DNA of 64,000 bases from Methanorbis rubei (GTDB lineage: Archaea > Halobacteriota > Methanomicrobia > Methanomicrobiales > Methanocorpusculaceae): the NCBI RefSeq assembly GCF_032714495.1, contig NZ_JAWDKB010000002.1:124001-188000 (forward strand), read 5' to 3'. The position numbers and the translations under genes are program-made. The notes under the pieces are model-generated. The model was given only the letters and a program-made list of their open reading frames with translations. It was not told the DNA's origin and did no database searches. Of this stretch, positions 53,767-62,013 are shown piece after piece; positions within the stretch are counted from its first letter, which is position 1; every line of letters starts with the position of its first letter.

Positions 53767-54573
53767 ATGAGACAGATAGCCCTCTATGGCAAGGGAGGTA
53801 TCGGAAAATCCACCACATCCGCAAACCTTTCGGCTGCGTTTGCGGAGAAGGGTCTGGACGTCATGCAGATCGGATGCGATCCCAAACATGACAGCACCAG
53901 AATGCTGATGCACGGCCGCTGGATTCCTACCGTACTCGAACAGATGTACGAGCGAAAGGATCTTGAGATGGACGACGTCATCTTCACCGGTTTTGGCGGA
54001 GTGCGGTGCGTGGAGGCAGGAGGGCCTGAGCCCGGTATCGGCTGTGCCGGCCGCGGCATCATTGCAACGTTTCAGCTGCTCGAAAAAATGAAAGCCCTGC
54101 ACGGAGACGTGGTGGTCTACGATGTGCTGGGCGATGTCGTCTGCGGAGGATTTGCAATGCCGATGCGTGATGGCTATGCACAGGAGGTCTATCTGGTAAC
54201 GAGCGGTGAACTAATGAGTCTGTATGCGGCAAACAATATCTGCAAGGCAATTGCCCGCCTTTCACAACGAAGCACCGCAAGATGCCGGCTTGGCGGCGTC
54301 ATCTGCAACTCGAAAAATATGGATAATGAACGAGAGCTTGTCGCCGAATTTGCGAAGCGGATCGGATCAAAAATGGTTGAGTTTGTTCCCCGCGACAAAG
54401 CAGTTCAGGCTGCCGAAGTCAACCAGATGACCGTGATTGAACATGCCCCGACATCGCCGCAGGCAGATGTCTACCGCAGACTTGCCGGAACCATTCTCGC
54501 AAACGATGACTTACGTATCCCCACAGCCCTCGATCTTGATGAACTGGAAAAACTTGCCAGGGCATATCTATGA
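53767..54573 (+). CDS. Nitrogenase-reductase-like protein (NifH/BchL/CfbC superfamily)
   Basis: 268 residues. P-loop 'GKGGIGKST' (residues 8-16), switch I 'CDPKHDSTR', and '[22 protein letters not shown]' followed by '[14 protein letters not shown]'. Cys93 and Cys126 align with the two NifH cysteines that bridge the 4Fe-4S cluster between subunits, so ATP-driven electron donation is expected. '[14 protein letters not shown]' is closer to BchL/CfbC-type proteins than to true NifH. First gene of a three-gene operon with two different NifD/K-like subunits. Could be CfbC (F430 synthesis), but that system has a single partner gene; an uncharacterised group is more likely. Proposed label only: nflH. 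Confidence 0.88.
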   Translation: MRQIALYGKGGIGKSTTSANLSAAFAEKGLDVMQIGCDPKHDSTRMLMHGRWIPTVLEQMYERKDLEMDDVIFTGFGGVRCVEAGGPEPGIGCAGRGIIATFQLLEKMKALHGDVVVYDVLGDVVCGGFAMPMRDGYAQEVYLVTSGELMSLYAANNICKAIARLSQRSTARCRLGGVICNSKNMDNERELVAEFAKRIGSKMVEFVPRDKAVQAAEVNQMTVIEHAPTSPQADVYRRLAGTILANDDLRIPTALDLDELEKLARAYL

Positions 54574-54580
54574 ATCACGA

Positions 54581-55600
54581 ATGGCAGGATGCACCTTAAC
54601 CGGTGCCCTGTCTGTCGCCTGTTTTATTCCGGGAGCAGTAGCTGTCGTCCATGCTCCCGAGGGCTGCGTGCACCAGACCTTTTCGATGCTGCATGCGATG
54701 ATGAATGACTGCGATGTGTCCCAAATTCCTGAGATCATCGTTTCAGGAATCGGGGACCGTGAGGTGATCTTCGGCGGCGAGGACTGCCTGACCGCAGCCC
54801 TCGACCGTGCGGCGGCACTGAACCCTGATCTGATTTTTGTTGTGACCTCCTGCGTGCCGGAGACGATCGGTGATGACTGCGGTGCGGTCTGCAGCCGCCA
54901 TCCGTCTGCTGACAAAATAATTTATGTGCCGACATCCGGATTTCTTGGAGGAAGTGCCAAGGACGGGGAGAATGCTGTTCTCACTGCTCTTGCATCATGC
55001 GTTCCGCTCTCCCAAGCGGTTCCGGGAACGGTTGCCCTTATCGGCGAAAAAAATCTTGAGTCTGAAGCTGATCAGAATTATGCCGAGGTCGAACGCCTGC
55101 TTGCCCGTCTCGGCCTTCGGGTGACGGTCAGGTTCTGTCGGGGATGTGATGCTGCGACCCTTATGCATCTTGGAACTGCGGAGTGTTTTATTCTGCGTGA
55201 TGACCGATGCCGGCCCGCGGCCGAAGCGATTGGTGAGCGGTTCAAACGACCGGTCATCCCTGAGTTTCCCGGCGGACTTTCCGGCTGCATTGATTTTTTG
55301 AAAAATGTTGGCCATGCATGCAGCATCCCTGAAGAAAAAATTGCGTCAGCAGTGCAGGATGAACTTCTGTATCAGGATCAGATGCTGAAAAAATTTTCAG
55401 GACTCACCAAAAAAACAATCTGTCTTGGTGCGGAACCGTTTGCCGGAACGTCTGCGGTTGCCCGCGAGGCGATGGAGAGGCTCTCGATGCAGGAGAGCGA
55501 GTCCGGGTTTCCCGTCAAACTGCCGTTTTATCTTCCGGTTGGTGCTGCTGGTGTTGAGAAGATGCTCTATCTCTGGCGTCGGGCGGTGAACAATGGCTGA
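54581..55600 (+). CDS. Nitrogenase component-1-like protein, alpha-type (NifD/NifE-like)
   Basis: 339 residues from the ATG at 54581, 7 bp after the NifH-like stop; an in-frame extension back to 54437 lies inside that gene. Cys4 ('MAGCTLTGA'), Cys29 ('VVHAPEGCVHQTF') and Cys91 ('VVTSCVPETIGDDC') have the spacing of the three P-cluster ligands of NifD. 'GIGDREVIFGGEDCLTAALD' matches the conserved 'E..VFGG...L' element. The protein is much shorter than NifD (~480), and I cannot find the late His that binds FeMo-co, so the active site must differ. Partner of the next gene, which it overlaps by 8 nt. Confidence 0.82.
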   Translation: MAGCTLTGALSVACFIPGAVAVVHAPEGCVHQTFSMLHAMMNDCDVSQIPEIIVSGIGDREVIFGGEDCLTAALDRAAALNPDLIFVVTSCVPETIGDDCGAVCSRHPSADKIIYVPTSGFLGGSAKDGENAVLTALASCVPLSQAVPGTVALIGEKNLESEADQNYAEVERLLARLGLRVTVRFCRGCDAATLMHLGTAECFILRDDRCRPAAEAIGERFKRPVIPEFPGGLSGCIDFLKNVGHACSIPEEKIASAVQDELLYQDQMLKKFSGLTKKTICLGAEPFAGTSAVAREAMERLSMQESESGFPVKLPFYLPVGAAGVEKMLYLWRRAVNNG

Positions 55601-56735
55601 CGGAGGATGCACCAATCCGGTCTGGCCGTGTGCAATGACCGGTGCTGCGGCAACTCTTGCCGGTTTTCCTGATCTCTGCGTGATCATTCACGGCTCGTCC
55701 GGCTGCTACTACTATCCGAAGTCGCTGCTGAAGGTTCCCTTGTTCAGCACCTATCTGCTGGAGTCAGAGATTGTATTCGGCACCATTGACCGGCTGCATG
55801 AGGTGGTGTCTGAGGTCGCTGCAACCGGCAGGCCGGTTGCGGTGGTGAACACCTGTGTTCCGGCACTGACCGGTGAAGATCTGAAGACTGCATTCGCCAG
55901 CGGCTCGGCAATTTTTGTTGACGCCCCGGGCTTCTCAGGAAATGTTGAAGCAGGAGCTGCAAAAGCGTTCGCCGCTCTTGCTCCCTCCTGCTCTACAGAG
56001 CGGCCAGGCGTGAACATCGACGGCATCAATCTGCTGGATATTTTCTGGCGCGGCAATCTGCATGAGACCGAGCGTCTGCTTGGATTGCTGAAAATTCCAG
56101 TCACGGTGCGTTTCTGCCGTGACAGTTATGCAAATCTCCGTGCCGGAGCATCCCTCTTCACGGTCTCTGCCAACTCTTCGTACGCTTCCGGTGTCGGGGA
56201 CAATCTTGGCAGCATGCTGTTTTTAGACATTCCGGATACTGTTGCAAAACTTCAGGAACAGTATCCTGATGCTGACACGGACGCAGTCCTCACTGAGTGG
56301 GCACGTGCTGAGGATCAGATATACTACTCCTGTGACAAGTATCTGCGAAAATACAATCCTCCGGTCGTGGCGGTTGCTGCGCAGGAAAGCTACGCGGCCT
56401 TTGCCAAGACTATGATGGAGCGCTACTTCGGATCCGACGTCCCGGTCGTGTTTGCACGTGACCAAGGTTTGGGCCGTGTTCCCTGTTCCGTGAACTCTGT
56501 AGAGATCAACACCGCTGTTGCGTCAGCTGAGCCTGATCTGATTCTCGGCTCAACGTTTGAAGCAGCCGCCTGCAGGACAGCGGCATTCTTCGGAATCACC
56601 CCGCCTGACCGCAGCCGCATCTCAATTGCGGCCCGCCCTCTTGCAGGAGTTGAGGGCGGTCTTAAACTGACGGAAGGGGCACTGAATGCCCTGATGAATA
56701 TGCATGCGAATTTAAAACGCGAATCCCGCGAATAA
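55593..56735 (+). CDS. Nitrogenase component-1-like protein, beta-type (NifK/NifN-like)
   Basis: 380 residues. Cys6 ('DGGCTNPVWPC'), Cys38 ('IHGSSGCYYYP') and Cys88 ('VVNTCVPALTGED') match the P-cluster ligand pattern; 'ESEIVFGTIDRLHEVV' is the same 'VFGG' element as in its partner. Extra cysteines 13 and 29 could matter. The last residues (KRESRE and the stop) are encoded by the start of repeat element C1, so the native C-terminus may have been changed. With the previous gene it should form a heterotetramer that receives electrons from the NifH-like protein. Substrate unknown. Confidence 0.82.
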   Translation: MADGGCTNPVWPCAMTGAAATLAGFPDLCVIIHGSSGCYYYPKSLLKVPLFSTYLLESEIVFGTIDRLHEVVSEVAATGRPVAVVNTCVPALTGEDLKTAFASGSAIFVDAPGFSGNVEAGAAKAFAALAPSCSTERPGVNIDGINLLDIFWRGNLHETERLLGLLKIPVTVRFCRDSYANLRAGASLFTVSANSSYASGVGDNLGSMLFLDIPDTVAKLQEQYPDADTDAVLTEWARAEDQIYYSCDKYLRKYNPPVVAVAAQESYAAFAKTMMERYFGSDVPVVFARDQGLGRVPCSVNSVEINTAVASAEPDLILGSTFEAAACRTAAFFGITPPDRSRISIAARPLAGVEGGLKLTEGALNALMNMHANLKRESRE

Positions 56736-56850
56736 AAAAATCGCCAATGGCGATTTTTGAGAAATTACTAAAATTGCTTATTTTTATGCACTCCTCTCAA
56801 TCCAGAGAAACACTAAATATTTTTTAATTTCGCCATTCGCATTTACGAAT
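56718..56850. repeat. Type C palindromic element, copy C1
   Basis: Begins with CGCGAATCCCGCGAATAAAA, overlapping the last codons and stop of the preceding gene, then the hairpin AAAAATCGCC-AAT-GGCGATTTTT at 56736-56758. A degraded right arm lies near 56817-56850 (TTTTTAATTTCGCCATTCGC). The hairpin with its T-run could end the nitrogenase-like message. Confidence 0.75.
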
Positions 56851-57002
56851 ATCATTATAAAAATATATTCATGTAATTTCTTATTTGCTCACATTCCGCG
56901 CGAAATAAGATCTTTCTATGATCTATATTCTCTATTTATAACGATTCATCATTTTCGACCGCCAGCAATTTATAGCTCTGAAATCAATGCATATTTCGAC
57001 AC
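56851..57002 (+). promoter_or_regulatory. AT-rich upstream region of the acetate permease gene
   Basis: No gene. AATTTATAGC at about 56967-56976 is a TATA-like box about 30 bases before the ATG at 57003. Confidence 0.4.
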
Positions 57003-57575
57003 ATGACTGAAAGTATTTCCACGAATGTCGCAAAGACGATCAACCCGGCACCAATCGGTCTGTTCGGATTTGCATTTACCACGATTATGCTGAGCTTATG
57101 CAACATCGGCGTTTTCGAAATGAACACTGTGATCATCGGTCTTGCATTCCTCTTTGGCGGTCTGGCACAGTTTCTCGCAGGCCTTCTGGAATGGCGGGGC
57201 GGCAACATCTTCGGCATGGTTGTCTTCACCTCGTTCGGCATGTTCTGGCTGGTGTTCGCACTTTCAGCCGTCCTTCCTGCAATGGGTCTGGGAGAATCCG
57301 CGACACCAGTTGCCATGGGATGCCATCTTGTACTCTGGGCAATCTTTACCGCAACCGTTGCCTTGGCCGCAACCGGCAAAGGAATTGTTCTCCCTGTAAC
57401 ACTCTGGCTCGTCTGTGCCGTCTTCATCTGCCTCGCAGCTGCTGACTTCACCGGCCTTATGTCAGTGAAAGTGTTCGGCGGCTTCCTTGGCGTGGTTGCC
57501 GGAGCATGTGCCTACTACATCGGCACCGCGGATCTGATCAACGGCATCCATGGATGCAAAAAACTCAAACTCTAA
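57003..57575 (+). CDS. satP: Acetate/succinate permease, GPR1/FUN34/SatP family
   Basis: 190 residues with six membrane helices. 'NPAPIGLFGFAFTTIMLSLCNIG' holds the family motif NPAPLGL, and 'FLFGGLAQFLAGLLEWRGGNIFGMVVFTSFGMFWL' is the second conserved block. Takes up acetate with protons. Many hydrogenotrophic methanogens of this group need acetate as carbon source, and the pyruvate synthase in this window would use the acetyl-CoA made from it. Single gene, followed by a T-run and repeat A8. Confidence 0.94.
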   Translation: MTESISTNVAKTINPAPIGLFGFAFTTIMLSLCNIGVFEMNTVIIGLAFLFGGLAQFLAGLLEWRGGNIFGMVVFTSFGMFWLVFALSAVLPAMGLGESATPVAMGCHLVLWAIFTATVALAATGKGIVLPVTLWLVCAVFICLAAADFTGLMSVKVFGGFLGVVAGACAYYIGTADLINGIHGCKKLKL

Positions 57576-57586
57576 CTTTTTTTTGC
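57573..57586 (+). terminator. T-rich terminator after the permease gene
   Basis: Run of nine Ts right after the TAA stop. Confidence 0.45.
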
Positions 57587-57596
57587 GTTGTTCGTA

Positions 57597-57791
57597 GCTC
57601 CGCCCACGGAAAATCGGAACACACAGAGTTTCACAGAAAAAAAAACATCACGGAGAAGACGTGAACACCACGGAAATCTATCGAGATAAATCATGGGAGG
57701 GCATCTTGTGTTTTAAAAATTCAAAGTTCCGTGTTGTTCACGTCTGCTCCGTGATGTTTTTCTGTGTGCTCCGTTTTTCCGTGGGCGGAGC
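57597..57791. repeat. Type A palindromic element, copy A8
   Basis: Outer arms GCTCCGCCCACGG and CCGTGGGCGGAGC, core with one change (GGAGAAGACGTGAAC) on the left and the standard complement on the right. The ~60-base spacer is the reverse complement of that in copy A5. Lies between convergent genes. Confidence 0.9.
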
Positions 57792-57840
57792 GATGTCAAA
57801 CAAAAAAGTCTGCGGCAGTAAAAACCGCCGCGAAAATATC

Positions 57841-58971
57841 TTACATCACTGACTCGATTCTGTTCATTGCCTCTTCGAGCCGCTCCATCGAAGCTGCATA
57901 CGAAATGCGGAGCCAGCCCGGAGCACCAAAAGCCGTTCCCGGTGTTGGAGCAACATGCGCCTTGTCAAGCCACAGGTTCGCAGTCGCCACATCATCGCCG
58001 CCGACATTGATGAACGCATAGAACGCTCCCTCAGCTGGAGCCGTCCTGAGACCCATTCCTGCAAGTCTGCCGATCACAAACTTCTTGCGGCGTTCAAACT
58101 CCTTTCTCATCTCCTCAACACAAGACTGATCGCCTTGCAGTGCGGCAACACCGCCCCACATCGCAAACGTGTTCACGCAGCCGACCGAGTGCTGCATGAC
58201 CTTGTCCATTGCAGGGATCACATCAAGCGGAGCCGCAAGATAGCCGAGCCGCCATCCGGTCATCGCATAGGCCTTCGAAAATCCGTTGATCGTAATCGTT
58301 CTCTCATGCATGTCGCCCACTGTTGCGATCGAAACATGCTCTTTGCCGTAGACGAGTTTCTCATAAATCTCATCAGACAGACAGAACAGATCATGATCCA
58401 TGCACGCATCTGCAATCAACCTCAGTGATGATCTGCCGAGAACCGATCCGGTCGGATTCGACGGAGAGTTTACAATGATCATCTTGGTCTTATCGGTTAT
58501 AACCTCGTAGATCGACTCGTCCACCTGAAAATCAGCATTCAGCGAGTAGTGAACAGCGCGTCCGCCTGCAATCTGCACGCACGGCTCATACGAAACCCAG
58601 GACGGATCAATAACCACGACCTCGTCCCCTTTGTTCAGCATCGCCATCATCGTGATGCGGATAGCATCCTTTGCTCCCGCAGTCACCATGATCTGCTTCT
58701 GGGTTGCAGGGATATGGTTCTCGTTCTTCAGCTTGTCAGCGACTGCATTTGTCAGTTCGGGAATTCCCCGTGACGGCGCATAATGCGTCTCGCCGCGGTT
58801 CAGTGCATCAATTGCCGCCTGCGTGATATGTGCCGGCGTTGCAAAGTCAGGTTCTCCCACCGCAAGACCGATCACATCAATGCCTGATGCGATCATCTCC
58901 TTTGTCCGGTTGCTCATAGCCATCGTAGCCGACGGCGCAACTCCCGCTATCGTCTCCGAGAGCTGTCTCAT
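57841..58971 (-). CDS. Aspartate aminotransferase-like, class I (PLP)
   Basis: 376 residues, fold type I. 'VIGLAVGEPDFATPAHI', 'YAPSRGIPELTNAVADKL' and 'VNSPSNPTGSVL' with the phosphate- and ring-binding residues. PLP Lys lies in 'INGFSKAYAMTGWRLGY', and the carboxylate Arg in 'WLRISYAAS'. Most likely aspartate or a related amino/keto acid as substrate; subfamily I-gamma cannot be narrowed further. Follows ribH with a one-base overlap. Confidence 0.92.
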   Translation of the reverse strand: MRQLSETIAGVAPSATMAMSNRTKEMIASGIDVIGLAVGEPDFATPAHITQAAIDALNRGETHYAPSRGIPELTNAVADKLKNENHIPATQKQIMVTAGAKDAIRITMMAMLNKGDEVVVIDPSWVSYEPCVQIAGGRAVHYSLNADFQVDESIYEVITDKTKMIIVNSPSNPTGSVLGRSSLRLIADACMDHDLFCLSDEIYEKLVYGKEHVSIATVGDMHERTITINGFSKAYAMTGWRLGYLAAPLDVIPAMDKVMQHSVGCVNTFAMWGGVAALQGDQSCVEEMRKEFERRKKFVIGRLAGMGLRTAPAEGAFYAFINVGGDDVATANLWLDKAHVAPTPGTAFGAPGWLRISYAASMERLEEAMNRIESVM

Positions 58972-59387
58972 TACGCAAGTCTCCGGACCATCTTCACCGC
59001 AGACTCAACAGCACGCTTGCCGTACTCAACTCTCTCCGTAGCCTCAAGTCTGGTCATGCCGGGTCCGGAGATTCCGAGGGCGACTGGCTTGTCAAACTCA
59101 AGGGAGAGATCGATGATCTTTCGTGCTGCATGCTGAACCACAATCTGATCATGATCGGTTGCGCCTTCAATCACACATCCGATTGTTATCACCGCGTCGA
59201 TATCGGATTTTTTCAGGAGTTTGCGAATGGCAAGCGGCATGTCGTACACTCCCGGAACATAGAGCCGGTCGCTCACTGTTGCTCCGAGGAATTTTGCGTG
59301 TTCCTCTGCTTCCATCTCCATCATATAGGTAAGATCGCGGTTGAATTCTGCGACAACAAATCCGAGTCTGACTGATTGATCGATCAT
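58971..59387 (-). CDS. ribH: 6,7-dimethyl-8-ribityllumazine synthase
   Basis: 138 residues. Condenses 5-amino-6-ribitylaminouracil with dihydroxybutanone phosphate; penultimate step to riboflavin. 'VVAEFNRDLTYMM', 'VPGVYDMPLAIRKLLKKSDIDAVITIGCVIEGATDHDQIVV' and 'SGPGMTRLEATERVE' fit the archaeal form. The 5-amino-6-ribitylaminouracil substrate is shared with F420 precursor synthesis by CofH, also in this window. Upstream of the aminotransferase. Confidence 0.93.
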   Translation of the reverse strand: MIDQSVRLGFVVAEFNRDLTYMMEMEAEEHAKFLGATVSDRLYVPGVYDMPLAIRKLLKKSDIDAVITIGCVIEGATDHDQIVVQHAARKIIDLSLEFDKPVALGISGPGMTRLEATERVEYGKRAVESAVKMVRRLA

Positions 59388-59479
59388 GAGTAATCTCTGT
59401 ACAATTCTGTCGCAAAAGTATATAGTGGTTCACAAAAAAGTGTCAACCCAAAAATGAGTTGTGGTGATTTATATTTATT

Positions 59480-60088
59480 TTACTGCTTCTTTGCCACTGC
59501 CTGTTTTGATCTCTGGTAGCACCAGGAAAAAATCAGCACTGAGAGAGGAACCAGAATAAGAATACCGATGCCCGTCGGAGTTTCTGAGACAAGATACCAG
59601 CCGAAATTGTTTGGGGTGAGGAGGATGAGTAGTACGATGTGAACAATACTCAGCCCAACAGCAATCAGCGTTGCGATTACGACCGTGATCTTTTCACGGT
59701 AGAAGTACCAGATAATTCCGCTTACCACACCGGCGATGATAGTTGCGAGACAGCATGGAATAACCGTTGCACCACCGAGGCTGAATCGGTATACCGAGCC
59801 AATAATTGCTGCACCAATACCAATGATAGGTCCAAACCAGAGACCGCCATAGATAGGACCGCCGTCACGGACATTCAGCATCGCACCTTCATACTGAATA
59901 CTCGCAATCGATCCTACGAGTGACATTATACCAAACAGCACAATACCGATCGAGTATCTAATCCAGTCGGTAAAATCCCCTTTCATATTATCCAGAAGTC
60001 CGCTTCTTCCAAGGGCAATACCTAATAGTGCTGCAAACCCGAGGTTGAAACCAATCAGAGTCATAAAATCCACCACAACATCCGTCAT
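59480..60088 (-). CDS. Stand-alone 5TM (LytS-type) membrane sensor protein
   Basis: 202 residues with five to six membrane helices. 'GDFTDWIRYSIGIVLFGIMSLVGS', 'AMLNVRDGGPIYGGLWFGPIIGIGAAIIGSVYRFSLGG' (N-R/D-x-G-P-x-x-GG...R-GG) is the signature of the 5TMR-LYT domain of LytS-like kinases and of cyclases. Here no kinase or GGDEF domain follows, so it is the membrane part alone. Possible role in sensing or transporting a small molecule such as pyruvate; unproven. Confidence 0.82.
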   Translation of the reverse strand: MTDVVVDFMTLIGFNLGFAALLGIALGRSGLLDNMKGDFTDWIRYSIGIVLFGIMSLVGSIASIQYEGAMLNVRDGGPIYGGLWFGPIIGIGAAIIGSVYRFSLGGATVIPCCLATIIAGVVSGIIWYFYREKITVVIATLIAVGLSIVHIVLLILLTPNNFGWYLVSETPTGIGILILVPLSVLIFSWCYQRSKQAVAKKQ

Positions 60089-60228
60089 TGTACTTACTAT
60101 CTATCCATCTATCAGTATTTGATGATGACGGTTATTTGTGTCATTTTTAGATAATCTAACACTCTCGCTCGAAAAATATCCGAGAACTCATGCGCAAATC
60201 GCCGCAAAAAAGAATAATTGTACTTTAA

Positions 60229-61302
60229 TCACTCGCGCTCATGCCCGTGCCGGTGATGCAGGTCTGGTGTGTGGGGATGATCATGACTCTGATCCTCATG
60301 CGTGTGCGTGTGCGAATGCTCGTCAGCGACAGGGGGGTCGTGCGTGTGGGTATGATGTTCGTCGTCATGGCTGTGGCGGTGTTCATGCGTGACAACAGCA
60401 TGTGTATGTCGGTGATGATGGCCGCCGGTCGCAGCAAAGTAGGCTCCAAGGATCATGATTACCGTCGCCACCGCAAACGAGAGTGTGAGATCAGTTCCGA
60501 ATATGGCAAAGGAGAGGGCAACACCGATGAAGGGGGCGACCGCGTAAAATGCACTGGTCTGTGCAGCGCCGAGAGTTCTCTGGGCAAGAACATAGAAGTA
60601 GATCGACAGACCGTAGGCAAAAAATCCAAGCAGCAGTGCGGCAAGCACACTTCCCATGCTGCCAAAGATTGCTTCGCCCGCGAAGAACGCGAGGATCAGT
60701 GCTCCGGTTCCGGCACCAAATCCTTTGATAACCACAATCTCTACCGGATCTTTGAGCGAAAGCATTCGTGTGCAGTTGTTCTCAAATCCCCAGGCGACGC
60801 AGGCAAGCAGTACAAGAATTGATCCTTGCGAGAATGCAAGGCTTCCCGCATCCTCTACGGTGAGAAGGATGCTTGCAAAGACAATCAGAATGATCGCAAT
60901 GCCAAGTCTCCGGTCGATAGACTCGCGGAAGACAAAAAATGCAACGAGAGCTGTTGTGACGATCTCAAAGTTGTTGAGAAGCGAGGCGTTTGCAGCAGTC
61001 GTCATGGTGAGTCCGAACATCAGAAGAACCGGCGCTGCAATGTCAAGCAGAATCATGCCGATAACATACGGCAGATCTTTTTTTCCGAGCGGTGCCTCCC
61101 GACGTGTCTTGTTTCGTGAGGACTGGAGAAGACTTACCGCGAACATGCCGATTCCTGCCCCGAGATACAGCAGTGATGCAAGAAGTGCCGGAGGAATGCT
61201 TTCGAGCAGCAGCTTTGCTGCGGGCGAGCTGATGCCGTAGAGCACTGCTGCGAGAACGGCAAAGCCGATCGCCGCATGTCGTGGGTTTATGGAGTTTCGC
61301 AT
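60229..61302 (-). CDS. EamA/DMT-family transporter with long His-rich tail
   Basis: 357 residues. Residues 1-290 have ten membrane helices in two EamA repeats ('AAKLLLESIPPALLASLLYLGAGIG', 'GFGAGTGALILAFFAGEAIFG...'). The last 65 residues hold 24 His plus Asp and Glu, with HxH runs, and face one side of the membrane. This looks like a metal-binding tail as in cation-diffusion facilitators, so metal efflux or storage is a fair guess, but the transport domain is of the drug/metabolite type. Divergent from the signal peptidase gene, with the large palindrome A9/B2 in between. Confidence 0.88.
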   Translation of the reverse strand: MRNSINPRHAAIGFAVLAAVLYGISSPAAKLLLESIPPALLASLLYLGAGIGMFAVSLLQSSRNKTRREAPLGKKDLPYVIGMILLDIAAPVLLMFGLTMTTAANASLLNNFEIVTTALVAFFVFRESIDRRLGIAIILIVFASILLTVEDAGSLAFSQGSILVLLACVAWGFENNCTRMLSLKDPVEIVVIKGFGAGTGALILAFFAGEAIFGSMGSVLAALLLGFFAYGLSIYFYVLAQRTLGAAQTSAFYAVAPFIGVALSFAIFGTDLTLSFAVATVIMILGAYFAATGGHHHRHTHAVVTHEHRHSHDDEHHTHTHDPPVADEHSHTHTHEDQSHDHPHTPDLHHRHGHERE

Positions 61303-61360
61303 ATGTTTGAGAGTAGTAGTTTTCTTGGTAGGTCCATATAATTCTGTGTTAGAACCGGAA

Positions 61361-61958
61361 TTTGTATTTTTGTCGTAGCTCCGCCCACGATTAGCATGCC
61401 TCCGGCCTGCTCACTGCTTCGCAGGAAAAACGGACCACACGGAACTTTACAAAAAAACATCACGGAGCAGACGTGAACAACACTGAAGGAGAATAATTAT
61501 TTAGGAGTTACGCGGTATGAACTAGCATAAGGAAAAAGAATTTTTTGTAGGTGGTCTCGTTTGGAGTAACCACGGAACACACTGAACACACGGAATTTCA
61601 CGGAAAAAACACAGAATACCGCTTCGCTTACGGAAAACACGGAAAGACTAAGGAAGTTGGCATCTCAAAACGGTGACATATACCAATACCCGTACACTTA
61701 GGCTTTCCGTGTTTTCCGTAAGCGAAGCGGTATTCTGTGTTTTTTCCGTGAAATTCCGTGTGTTCAGTGTGTTCCGTGGTTACTCCAAACGAGACCACCT
61801 ACAGAAAAATCCCAAACAATGAAATTCATCACCGCGTAACTCCTATTATTTCAAAAACGATTCATTTCCGTGCTGTTCACGTCTGCTCCGTGATGTTTTT
61901 CCGCGATATTTCAGTGTGTTCCGCTTTTCCGTGGACGGAGCTACGACAAAAATACAAA
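61361..61958. repeat. Type A palindromic element A9 with type B element nested inside
   Basis: The outer ends TTTGTATTTTTGTCGTAGCT (61361-61380) and its perfect complement (61939-61958) delimit 598 bp. Inside the left end come GCTCCGCCCACGA, module D and the core GGAGCAGACGTGAAC; the right end has the mirrored core and a CGTGGACGGAGC. GGAGTTACGCGG and CCGCGTAACTCC pair further in. At the centre sits B2. It fills almost the whole space between divergent genes. Confidence 0.92.
61547..61802. repeat. Type B palindromic element, copy B2, with two perfect 100-nt arms
   Basis: Arms 61547-61646 and 61703-61802 are exact inverted copies; pairing goes on with one mismatch for about six more bases, leaving a loop of about 45-55 bases. 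The arm begins GTAGGTGGTCTCGTTTGGAG and includes CACGGA or a close variant several times. Confidence 0.95.
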
Positions 61959-62013
61959 GACCCTGAAAAAGAGAAACTTCTATACCGGTGAGGACTTAGT
62001 TAGATACAGCATT

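Noticed and set aside
53767-54573. Calling the NifH-like gene cfbC outright
   Set aside because: Two different component-1 genes follow it rather than one cfbD, so the F430 role is not supported by context.
12227-57791. Recurring ACATCACGGAGCAGACGTG as CRISPR repeats
   Set aside because: Copies are kilobases apart and occur as inverted pairs around a loop, not as regularly spaced direct repeats; no cas genes are present.
57661-57852. Open frames inside type A elements with a shared HVCSVMFF-like peptide
   Set aside because: The peptide is just the translation of the repeated arm; frames differ in their other parts and have no start signals.
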